From Pirellulales bacterium (GTDB taxonomy: Bacteria; Planctomycetota; Planctomycetia; Pirellulales; Thermoguttaceae): DNA of 27,561 nt. Shown one piece after another: positions 1 through 10,433 of the stretch. The notes under the pieces are model-generated. The model worked only from the letters and a program-made list of their open reading frames with translations. It was not told the DNA's origin and made no database searches. Position numbers and translations under genes: made by a program. Location: positions 1 through 27,561 of the forward strand of contig DAOWNK010000009.1 of the NCBI GenBank assembly GCA_030642635.1, in the 5' to 3' direction. Numbering within the stretch: the stretch's first letter is position 1; every line of letters starts with the position of its first letter.

Positions 1-1714
1 ACGGATCGACGAGCGAGTCAAACTGGTCGACGAACTGCTGGAAACGAAACTCGACTTTACGGCCGACGAGGAGATGATAAGCGATCGTGAACTTGCACGC
101 TATCCACAAACCGCCTCCGAGGCCAGAGACAAGTGGCGCAAACGGATCAAGTACGACCTGCTGGTGCTAAAAGTAGACGAGATCGAGGGCGAAGAAGCTA
201 TCGAAAAACTCCGACGCCGATACCACAGCTTCGCCAAGCGAATGCACCAGACCGACGGCGAAGAGTTGCTGGAGATGTACCTTACCTCGCTGACCACCTC
301 GTTCGACCCGCACACCAGCTACATGTCGCCGGGCACGCTGGAGAACTTCGAGATTATGATGCGGCTGCAATTGGACGGCATCGGGGCGTCGTTGCAGGCG
401 ATCGACGGGTACACGGTGGTCAAGAAGATCATACCCGGCGGCGCCGCCGATAAGAATGACAAGCTGAAGGTCGAGGACAAAATCGTCGGTGTTGCCCAGG
501 GCGCCGATGGCGAGATGGTCGATACGGTCGATATGAAACTCTCAGACGTGGTAAAGATGATTCGCGGCAAGCGCGGCACGGTCGTTCGGCTGAAGGTTAT
601 GCCGGCCGACGGCTCCAAGCGGAAGATCATCGACATTACCCGGGCGAAAATCGAGTTGAAAGACAGCGAGGCACGCGCCGCCGTGTTCGAGGCCGGCATC
701 CGGCCGGACGGCAAGCCGTACAAAATCGGCGTGATCGAACTGCCCAGCTTTTACATGGACATGGCCGCCGCAAGACGCGGAGACCCCAATTTCAAGAGCA
801 CAACGCGGGATGTCCGAAAAATACTGGATAACTTCCGCGCCGGCGGCATAGACGCCGTGATACTCGACCTGCGACGCAACGGCGGAGGGTCGTTGACCGA
901 AGCGATCAACCTTACCGGGCTGTTCATCGACACCGGGCCGGTCGTGCAGGTCAAGGGCCGACCGACCGGCAACGGCCAGGTGCGAATCCAACCGTACAAC
1001 GATCTGGACCCCGGCGCCGCGTGGTCCGGACCGCTGGTGGTGCTGATAAGCAAGTTCAGTGCATCGGCAAGCGAAATCCTGGCCGGGGCCGTACAGGACT
1101 ATCACCGGGGGCTGATCGTCGGCGACCGGTCCACACACGGCAAGGGAACCGTGCAAAGCCTGATGGACCTGGGACACCAGATGTTCCGCGGGCTGCTGCC
1201 CAACGCGCCGGCGATCGGGGCGATTAAAATCACCATGCAGCAGTTCTATCGACCCAGCGGCGACAGCACCCAGAATCGCGGTGTGCTGGCCGACGTGGAA
1301 TTGCCTTCGCTTATTACCCATCTGGACGTCGGCGAGGCGGACCTTGATTACCCGGTCGCCTTCGACCAGGTCGAACCGATGGACTTCAAGCGGCTCGGCC
1401 ACGTCGACCAGGCGCTCTGCGAGCGGCTTCGATACCTATCCAAGCAACGATGCGACAGCTCCGAAAAATTCCAGAAGGTGCTCAAAAACATCACGCGATA
1501 CAAAGAGCAAAAGGCCAAAAAAACCATCACGCTTAATGAAGAAAAGTTCCTCGAGGAACGTGCTGAACTGAACGCCGAAAAAGAACAAGAGAAAACCATC
1601 GAGAAACTAAACGATTCGGACGGCATGACCATCAATCGCGATTATTACATGGACGAAGCGCTGGCAATCACGGTCGATTATCTGAACATGCAGCAAGTGG
1701 CGAAGGCACGTTAG
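1..1714 (+). CDS. prc: Carboxy-terminal processing (tail-specific) protease Tsp/Prc, 5' end missing
   Basis: This is a periplasmic serine protease of the S41A family (C-terminal processing peptidase), which degrades or trims envelope proteins from their C-termini. The frame is open from base 2, and residues before the first ATG (74) already match the Tsp N-terminal region, so the gene starts upstream of the window; 570 codons are visible. A PDZ domain lies at about 340-640. The S41 core follows, with the LRRNGGGSL segment near 865-895, the catalytic Ser of the FSASASEI motif at 1064-1066 and the catalytic Lys of HGKGTVQ at 1142-1144. A charged, Lys/Glu-rich C-terminal region typical of long Tsp proteins follows. 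It ends with TAG. No partner gene lies downstream; a repeat follows. The family call is firm. The exact substrate is unknown. Confidence 0.95.
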   Translation, partial: RIDERVKLVDELLETKLDFTADEEMISDRELARYPQTASEARDKWRKRIKYDLLVLKVDEIEGEEAIEKLRRRYHSFAKRMHQTDGEELLEMYLTSLTTSFDPHTSYMSPGTLENFEIMMRLQLDGIGASLQAIDGYTVVKKIIPGGAADKNDKLKVEDKIVGVAQGADGEMVDTVDMKLSDVVKMIRGKRGTVVRLKVMPADGSKRKIIDITRAKIELKDSEARAAVFEAGIRPDGKPYKIGVIELPSFYMDMAAARRGDPNFKSTTRDVRKILDNFRAGGIDAVILDLRRNGGGSLTEAINLTGLFIDTGPVVQVKGRPTGNGQVRIQPYNDLDPGAAWSGPLVVLISKFSASASEILAGAVQDYHRGLIVGDRSTHGKGTVQSLMDLGHQMFRGLLPNAPAIGAIKITMQQFYRPSGDSTQNRGVLADVELPSLITHLDVGEADLDYPVAFDQVEPMDFKRLGHVDQALCERLRYLSKQRCDSSEKFQKVLKNITRYKEQKAKKTITLNEEKFLEERAELNAEKEQEKTIEKLNDSDGMTINRDYYMDEALAITVDYLNMQQVAKAR

Positions 1715-1750
1715 CAGAGTCTTCTGTTTTTGGATGCAAAAGTTTAGAGG

Positions 1751-1839
1751 TAGGCTGGGTCGAGCGAAGCGAGGCCCACCTTTCTCTGAATTGTCCGGTT
1801 TACCAAGAAGCCGGGCCTCGCTTCGCTCGACCCGGCCTA
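1751..1839. repeat. Paired-arm inverted repeat (GGGTCGAGCGAAGCGAGGCCC family)
   Basis: Two 27-nt arms at 1751-1777 and 1813-1839 are reverse complements with one mismatch, separated by a 35-nt AT-richer spacer. It lies in the 210-bp gap between the convergent prc (+) and the membrane-protein gene (-). It may act as a bidirectional terminator or be a dispersed palindromic element. Apart from this and the adjacent 1841-1867 hairpin I see nothing else in the gap. Confidence 0.8.
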
Positions 1840-1840
1840 C

Positions 1841-1867
1841 CGGCGCGGGGGTAAACCCCGCGGCTCG
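1841..1867. repeat. GC-rich hairpin unit also found inside waaA
   Basis: A CGCGGGG / CCCCGCG stem with a five-base loop, followed by GCTCGCC. The reverse complement begins GGCGAGCCGCGGGGTTTACC and closely matches each half of the element embedded in waaA at 5286-5344. This shows that the waaA element belongs to a dispersed family. Confidence 0.7.
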
Positions 1868-1924
1868 CCTCAGTGTGCTTGACTCAACTCGCAACCGAGA
1901 ACACCTGCCAAACGGTCCATAAGT

Positions 1925-2791
1925 TTATTCTCGTGCAGAAAACTTCAACAGCACTGCCGACGGCTCCTCGGCCGTTGTGGCCAGTTTCAAGTCGAGCCGC
2001 GCACCGTGCGGCAACAACTGGGCGGTTTTGATCCGTGCCGTCGGGCCGTCGAGTTGCTCTACTGATAATTCCGGTGTCTTTGAAAACGGCGGGCAGAACG
2101 CCACGTGAACGCTCGCGGTGCGCTGCCCGACGGAAAACGGCATACGCAGCCAGCCGGCAAGTTGCTCTATGCCGTCGTTCGACAGGCTCCTGGTAAGTTG
2201 TTGCAGCACATCGCCGGGAGGAATCGCGGATGAATCGAAAGCGGTCTCAGGAGAGGAAGGCGCTAGAGACGTGCCTGCCAACGGTTGGTGTGGAGAATGT
2301 CTCTCGGCCCGATCGAACCGAACCGGTCGCGGCGCCGCCGAGCCACGGCGGAGCAATCGCAAGGCGTTCGGCCGCCATGCCCAAAACTCCTCGATGATCA
2401 ACACCGCCCAGAACGCCGCCAGTCCGCCGACTGTCGTTCCGGGCAGGCTCAACGCGACACCCAGCGCCAATACCGACGCAGTGGTCAGGATTGCTATTGA
2501 GGGCGTCCGGGAATTCAACGCTATGGGAGGCGACTCTGTCGGCGACTGAAATCGCCCAATCAGCCGAATGCCGACGGCAACAGCGGCAATCGTCACGCCT
2601 ACGGCAATCAGCGCCACCGACGGCAACGGGTGACTCAACGCACCGGCCGCCCGACGCCAAACGACCATCAGCGCAGTTAAGCAAAGCAACCCGAGCAGCA
2701 CGCCGACCGAACAGCGTCCGATCTCCGCCGCCGAGCGATCGAGCCGGTCGGCCGCCGTGTTGCTTATGCCGGCGGACGGTTCAACGGCCAT
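1925..2791 (-). CDS. Hypothetical membrane protein with four N-terminal TM segments
   Basis: A 288-aa protein of unrecognised family. I chose ATG 2791 because a GGAG Shine-Dalgarno sequence sits six bases upstream; the longer frame to a TTG at 2842 runs through a palindromic repeat and adds no plausible sequence. Predicted hydrophobic segments lie at about residues 27-45, 57-77, 98-116 and 121-137. Roughly 150 residues of soluble C-terminal region follow, with Pro/Ser/Arg-rich linker sequence first and a probable beta-rich end. It lies downstream of metK on the same strand, about 93 bp away, so it may be read from the metK promoter. No enzymatic motif is visible. Confidence 0.65.
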   Translation of the reverse strand: MAVEPSAGISNTAADRLDRSAAEIGRCSVGVLLGLLCLTALMVVWRRAAGALSHPLPSVALIAVGVTIAAVAVGIRLIGRFQSPTESPPIALNSRTPSIAILTTASVLALGVALSLPGTTVGGLAAFWAVLIIEEFWAWRPNALRLLRRGSAAPRPVRFDRAERHSPHQPLAGTSLAPSSPETAFDSSAIPPGDVLQQLTRSLSNDGIEQLAGWLRMPFSVGQRTASVHVAFCPPFSKTPELSVEQLDGPTARIKTAQLLPHGARLDLKLATTAEEPSAVLLKFSARE

Positions 2792-2833
2792 GGTTAGCTC
2801 CAAATGATTTGGATGGTATGTACCACCCACCAC

Positions 2834-2849
2834 GCCGGGCAAGCCCGGC
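2834..2849. repeat. Short GC-rich palindrome between metK and the membrane-protein gene
   Basis: GCCGGGC-AA-GCCCGGC is a perfect 7-bp stem with a two-base loop, in the gap downstream of metK. It could be a terminator stem without a clear U-tract, or a single copy of a dispersed palindrome. Confidence 0.5.
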
Positions 2850-2883
2850 CGCTACACACAGAACACTACTTACCACATACCAT

Positions 2884-4059
2884 CTACCGCCTACCGCCTA
2901 CCGCCTTTAGCAACTCATCGACCTTGTTGGTTTTCTCCCAGGTGAACTCCGGTTCGCTTCGGCCGAAGTGCCCTCCGGCGGCCGTCTTCCGATAGATGGG
3001 CCGGCGGAGGTCCAGGTATTCGATAATCCCGCTTGGTGTCAGTGGAAAAACTTCTCGGACAATCTCGCACAGCCGGCCGTCGTCGATCTTGCCGGTCCCC
3101 TCGGCATCGACCGTCACGCTTACCGGCTCCGAGACACCGATGGCATAGGCGAGTTGCACCTCGCAGCGTTCCGCCAGTCCGGCGGCGACGATGTTTTTGG
3201 CCACGTGTCGGGCCATGTATGCGGCGCTGCGGTCGACCTTGGTGCAATCCTTTCCGCTGAACGCCCCGCCGCCGTGCCGCGCCCAGCCGCCGTAGGTATC
3301 CACTATGATCTTCCGGCCGGTCAGTCCGCAATCGCCGTGCGGCCCGCCCACCTCGAACCGCCCGGTCGGGTTGATGTGGTAGGTGATCTCTCCGTCCACC
3401 ATATCCTCCGGCAGCGATGGCTTGACAATCCGCTCGACGACAAACTTACGGATATCCTGTTGGCTGACGTCCGGGCCGTGTTGGGTGGAAACGACTACCG
3501 TGTCGATCCGAACCGGCTTCAGTCCGTCGTACTCGACTGTGACCTGGCTTTTGCTGTCGGGCCGCAGCCAGCCGACCTCGCCGTTGCGCCTGGCTTCCGT
3601 CAGTCGATGAAGTATGCGGTGCGCCAGCGTGATCGGCAGCGGCATAAGCTCCGGCGTCTCGTTGCACGCATAGCCGAACATCAGACCCTGGTCGCCGGCG
3701 CCGATCTCCTTGCCTTTCGACTGGTCCTCGTTCACTCCCATGGCGATGTCTGGGCTTTGCCGGTCGATTGAAATCATCACCGCGCAGGTATCGGCACATA
3801 TGCCCATCGCATCGTCGGTGTAGCCGACCTCGCGGATGACCCCGCGGACGACGTCCCGGTAGTCGACGACCGCCTTGGTGGTGATCTCGCCGGCCACGAT
3901 CGCGATGCCGGTGGTTACCATCGTCTCGCAGGCCACGCGGCTGTACGGGTCCTGTGCTATGAGCGCATCGAGGATGCCGTCCGATATCTGGTCGGCCAAT
4001 TTATCCGGATGTCCGCCGCTGACGGCCTCGCTGGTGAACAAGTATTTACCTTCCGGCAC
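2884..4059 (-). CDS. metK: S-adenosylmethionine synthetase (methionine adenosyltransferase)
   Basis: MetK is cytosolic and makes S-adenosylmethionine from methionine and ATP. The 391-aa product has the usual family length. It shows the N-terminal FTSEAVSGGHPDK ATP-binding segment (residues 8-20), the GAGDQG signature (120-125) and the glycine-rich GGGAFSGKD P-loop-like motif (263-271). The start is GTG 4059, supported by AGGAG six bases upstream at 4066-4070. The last few codons fall in a 7-bp tandem repeat (three CTACCGC units on the plus strand, around 2886-2907), so the C-terminal VGGRR tail is probably repeat-derived. A sigma70-like promoter lies just upstream. Confidence 0.98.
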   Translation of the reverse strand: MPEGKYLFTSEAVSGGHPDKLADQISDGILDALIAQDPYSRVACETMVTTGIAIVAGEITTKAVVDYRDVVRGVIREVGYTDDAMGICADTCAVMISIDRQSPDIAMGVNEDQSKGKEIGAGDQGLMFGYACNETPELMPLPITLAHRILHRLTEARRNGEVGWLRPDSKSQVTVEYDGLKPVRIDTVVVSTQHGPDVSQQDIRKFVVERIVKPSLPEDMVDGEITYHINPTGRFEVGGPHGDCGLTGRKIIVDTYGGWARHGGGAFSGKDCTKVDRSAAYMARHVAKNIVAAGLAERCEVQLAYAIGVSEPVSVTVDAEGTGKIDDGRLCEIVREVFPLTPSGIIEYLDLRRPIYRKTAAGGHFGRSEPEFTWEKTNKVDELLKAVGGRR

Positions 4060-4109
4060 GGGAAACTCCTACTACTCAAGTGTGATGTTTTGCGATTAAA
4101 CAACACGAA

Positions 4110-4139
4110 ATTATAAGCATTTGACAGTCTAATTGACAA
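4110..4139 (-). promoter_or_regulatory. Putative sigma70-type promoter of metK
   Basis: On the minus strand, TTGTCA (4139-4134) and a consensus TATAAT (4115-4110) are separated by 18 bases. Transcription would start about 45 bases before the metK GTG. That leader is too short for a SAM riboswitch. Confidence 0.6.
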
Positions 4140-4145
4140 GTGGCC

Positions 4146-4174
4146 TTGACATGGTCATGTTCTTGGTGTAGTAT
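4146..4174 (+). promoter_or_regulatory. Putative promoter of the Phd/PIN pair with an overlapping palindrome
   Basis: A consensus TTGACA (4146-4151) and TAGTAT (4169-4174) are separated by 17 bases. A perfect inverted repeat, ACATG-GT-CATGT (4149-4160), overlaps the -35 box. This is where an autorepressing antitoxin would be expected to bind. Two further TTGACA hexamers occur just upstream at 4121 and 4133. Confidence 0.6.
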
Positions 4175-4204
4175 ATAGGCAGAATGATAGCCAGGAGCAA
4201 GGAT

Positions 4205-4450
4205 ATGAAAACTGCTAATATCGCCGAGTTGAAATCTGGTATGAGTGCGTATATGGCGGCTGTGGAACATGGCGAGGAAGTTCTCGTGTGCAAGCGGAAC
4301 GTGCCGTTTGCCAGGATTGTCCCCTGTAAATCCGAAGAAGCCGAACCCAACCGGACGCAACTCGGCTGTGGACGAGGTACGGTGACGGTTAACTGTGATC
4401 TTACCGAGCCGGCAATTCCTCTGAATCAGTGGAATATGCTGAGTGAATAG
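4205..4450 (+). CDS. Phd/YefM-type antitoxin
   Basis: An 81-aa protein beginning MKTANIAELKSGMSAYM and continuing with a VLVCKRNVPFARIVP segment. This is the usual Phd/YefM fold, with a DNA-binding N-terminus and a short toxin-wrapping C-terminus. ATG 4205 is preferred over the upstream ATG 4184 because AGGAG (4193-4197) sits seven bases before it. It is followed 12 bp later by a PIN-domain gene, so the two form a type II toxin-antitoxin pair. It probably represses its own promoter at the palindrome overlapping the -35 box. Confidence 0.85.
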   Translation: MKTANIAELKSGMSAYMAAVEHGEEVLVCKRNVPFARIVPCKSEEAEPNRTQLGCGRGTVTVNCDLTEPAIPLNQWNMLSE

Positions 4451-4462
4451 CGAGACGACGAC

Positions 4463-4855
4463 ATGGACGTTCTACTGGATACGTGTTGTCTGATTTGGGC
4501 CGTCAACGAGCCGGAAGCACTCTCAGGGCCGATCCGCGACATCCTCGCCAAGCCGGATACAAGAGTTCTCGTATCTCCTATCTCTTGTGCGGAACTTGCA
4601 TGTTTGTATGAACGAAAGAGGGTTCTACTGGATCGGCATTGGAAACGATGGTTTAACGACTTCGTCGAGTCGAACCGTTGGGTGCTTCTGAAAATCGGTA
4701 TTGAAACAATTCAAGAGGCATGGTCGTTGCCGGACCGATTTCATGCCGATCCGGTCGATCGAATTCTTACGGCTACTGCCCGGCTAACGGGAGCCGTGCT
4801 GCTTACTGCGGACCGGAAGATTCTCGATTACCCACACGTGAAGACGTTGTGGTAA
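4463..4855 (+). CDS. PIN-domain ribonuclease toxin (VapC-like)
   Basis: A 130-aa PIN-domain protein expected to cleave RNA with Mg2+ and to be neutralised by the antitoxin just upstream. Acidic active-site residues are visible: Asp6 in LLDTCCLIW, Glu in the SCAELACL segment, and Asp residues in the HADPVDRIL segment, followed by LLTADRKIL. It has normal family length and is apparently intact. It converges with waaA. Confidence 0.9.
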   Translation: MDVLLDTCCLIWAVNEPEALSGPIRDILAKPDTRVLVSPISCAELACLYERKRVLLDRHWKRWFNDFVESNRWVLLKIGIETIQEAWSLPDRFHADPVDRILTATARLTGAVLLTADRKILDYPHVKTLW

Positions 4856-4864
4856 CATTCAGTA

Positions 4865-4916
4865 CTGGTCACTAAAGTGACCAGCCCTCGACCAGCCCTC
4901 GAAGTGACCAGCCCTT
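4865..4916. repeat. Hairpin and tandem repeat between the convergent PIN-toxin gene and waaA
   Basis: CTGGTCAC-TAAA-GTGACCAG (4865-4884) is a perfect 8-bp stem. It is followed by short repeats of the unit GACCAGCCCTCG. The position between converging genes fits a bidirectional terminator, but there is no obvious T-tract. It could equally be a dispersed repeat. Confidence 0.6.
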
Positions 4917-6243
4917 AACGAACAATCGCCTCCAGCAGTCGGAACGTCCGCTCGGTTGCGCCGAGTTGCTCGATGACCAGCGACCTGGCCCGATCGCCCA
5001 ACGCGGCGGCCCAATCGGGTTCTTCCAGGCAACGTTTGACGAACCGCTCCAACTCAACGCCGTCGGCCACGACCACCGCCGCATTGCGGGCGAGCATGGC
5101 CGAGACGATGTCGCTGAAGTTTCGCGTGTTCGGGCCGAACGAGACCGCCGCACCGTAGGCGGCCGGTTCGATCATATTCTGCCCGCCGCGGTTGCCCAAG
5201 CTGCCGCCGACAAACGCGATCTTCGCAGCACCCCACCACGCACCCAACTCGCCGATCACATCGACCAGCAGCACACGGGGGTTTGGCGAGCCGCCGGGTT
5301 TATCCCGGCGCGTTGTTTGCGCGGGGACAAGCCCCGCGGCTCGCTTTATGTCGTCCAACTCCGTCCTGCGCTGCCATGGTGCACCCGATTCGTCCAGCAA
5401 CTTGGCGACTGCATCGAAGCGGTCCGGGTGCCTGGGGACCAACACCAACCGCAAGTTCGGCCAGGTTTCGCTCAGCCGACGGAAGACGTCCAATGCGACC
5501 GCCTCTTCCGGCTCCTGCGTGCTGCCGGCTAAGAATACGATCTCCTCGTCGCCGAATCCGGCTAGTTCCGCCAATTGTAGCGTGGCGGGGTTGTTGCGAT
5601 CGGTCTGTGCGCCGTCGTACTTCATCGAGCCGGTCACGTGCACCGCCGTCTCCGGCGCGCCCAAGGAGCGGAACCGCTCGGCGTAGGTCTCGTCCTGCAC
5701 GGCCACCAGGTCGATCTGCCGCATCAAGCGTGCGATAAGCGGTCTGATCCGTCGGTAGCCGCGAAAACTGTGTTCGCCGAGCCGTCCGTTGACCAGCGCC
5801 ACGGCCGCACCGCTGCGCCGGGCCGCGCGGATAAGGTTCGGCCACAACTCCAATTCGGCCAGCACGAGCACGTCGGGCCGAATCCGCCGCATTGCCGCCT
5901 TTACCGCCCAAGAAAAATCCAACGGGCAATAAAACACCGCCAGCCGGGCGTATTTCTTTTTGGCCAGCGCTATGCCGGTCATGGTGGTGGTCGAGACGAC
6001 GCACTGCCAGTCGGGCCGCTGCCGCTCGATTTCCCGAATCAACGGGTCCAACAGGTTGACCTCGCCGACGCTGACCGCGTGCAGCCAAATGCACGTCGTA
6101 TCGCCGTCGCGTCGCGTCGCCAGCCCGAGGAATTTTTCGGCGTAGCCCTCGCGGTATTTCCCCTTGCGAACCGCCTGCCAAAGCAGCCACGGCATGGCGG
6201 CGATAATCAGCAGCAGGTAGATAAAGTTCAGTAGCCAGGGCAC
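4915..6243 (-). CDS. waaA: 3-deoxy-D-manno-octulosonic acid (Kdo) transferase with an in-frame repeat insertion
   Basis: WaaA adds Kdo from CMP-Kdo to lipid A at the inner membrane, so the organism makes an LPS-type outer membrane. The 442-aa product has an N-terminal membrane anchor (about residues 4-24). It also has the acceptor-domain SVGE motif with the probable catalytic base Glu61, STTTMTG (84-90), ELELWPN, GSMKYD (205-210), PRHPDR (270-275) and GGSLGNRGGQNMIEPAA near 346-362. The GTG start at 6243 fits the anchor. A palindromic element at nt 5286-5344 is read through in frame, giving residues about 300-320 in the linker before VLLVDVIGEL. The enzyme is otherwise complete and probably active. 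Confidence 0.95.
   Translation of the reverse strand: MPWLLNFIYLLLIIAAMPWLLWQAVRKGKYREGYAEKFLGLATRRDGDTTCIWLHAVSVGEVNLLDPLIREIERQRPDWQCVVSTTTMTGIALAKKKYARLAVFYCPLDFSWAVKAAMRRIRPDVLVLAELELWPNLIRAARRSGAAVALVNGRLGEHSFRGYRRIRPLIARLMRQIDLVAVQDETYAERFRSLGAPETAVHVTGSMKYDGAQTDRNNPATLQLAELAGFGDEEIVFLAGSTQEPEEAVALDVFRRLSETWPNLRLVLVPRHPDRFDAVAKLLDESGAPWQRRTELDDIKRAAGLVPAQTTRRDKPGGSPNPRVLLVDVIGELGAWWGAAKIAFVGGSLGNRGGQNMIEPAAYGAAVSFGPNTRNFSDIVSAMLARNAAVVVADGVELERFVKRCLEEPDWAAALGDRARSLVIEQLGATERTFRLLEAIVR
5286..5344. repeat. Palindromic repeat element embedded in frame in waaA
   Basis: The 59-nt element is bounded by perfect 9-bp terminal inverted repeats, GCGAGCCGC and GCGGCTCGC. Each half is itself a hairpin, and the two halves match each other as inverted copies at 19 of 23 positions. 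The same unit occurs outside genes at 1841-1867. It encodes about 20 Arg/Gly/Pro-rich residues without breaking the frame. Confidence 0.8.
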
Positions 6244-6269
6244 TTGGGAGCCTTCCCAGGGAAATCACG

Positions 6270-6497
6270 TTATTCATTGCCATCTACCTGTTCGCATCCT
6301 GCTTCGATTGCCTCGATCATTTCTTTAGCGTCTTCCTGGTTTAAGATGCCGGCAAAACGCAGCAATTCATCGCCAGGCGTACCTTTAGGAACTGATTGTG
6401 CCAAGGCCGTGGCAAAATCAATGACTCGGCGTTGTAGCTTTGGCGAAAGCTGCTCAATCTTCTGTAATAATTCATTTTGAAGTGATGTATCGATCAT
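6270..6497 (-). CDS. Small antitoxin-like protein without a visible toxin partner
   Basis: A 75-aa acidic, helical protein (MIDTSLQNELLQKIEQLSP...) ending GCEQVDGNE. It resembles a family of short proteins usually found directly before PIN-domain toxins; this assignment is from memory of the pattern and is tentative. The ATG at 6497 is supported by GAGG eight bases upstream. The next gene downstream is waaA, with a 26-bp gap, instead of a PIN toxin, so if it is an antitoxin it is solitary. It lies close behind secA on the same strand. Confidence 0.6.
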   Translation of the reverse strand: MIDTSLQNELLQKIEQLSPKLQRRVIDFATALAQSVPKGTPGDELLRFAGILNQEDAKEMIEAIEAGCEQVDGNE

Positions 6498-6525
6498 ATT
6501 CTTGACCTCGTGTAAAGCTCCCGAT

Positions 6526-10221
<3,696 letters not shown>

Positions 10222-10287
10222 GTTTATCTCATCCCAACCCTATAATTTACCTATTATGCCGCATCCGGTCAAGGAGAGATTGAAACC

Positions 10288-10318
10288 GTTTAGCCGCCGT
10301 GCTTGCACGGCGCGTAAA
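10288..10318. repeat. GTTTAGCC hairpin repeat, copy 1
   Basis: Contains CCGTGC-TT-GCACGG. A 27-nt core (10290-10316) recurs exactly, inverted, at 12991-13017, and in diverged form at 26376-26461. It lies in the 212-bp gap between the acyl-CoA dehydrogenase gene and secA, where I see no other feature. Confidence 0.8.
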
Positions 10319-10433
10319 GTTGTCAACGGTCCCAAACTAAATGGATTTGTTGGCTCTTCCGTTTTTGGGTGCAAGAGCGAGCCGCCGGATACCGACAAAA
10401 CCACGAAAACTGTCAAACGACAAGTGTTGACAC

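Noticed and set aside
4060..4140. SAM riboswitch upstream of metK
   Set aside because: A consensus promoter lies so close that the leader is only about 45 nt, too short for a known SAM riboswitch fold.
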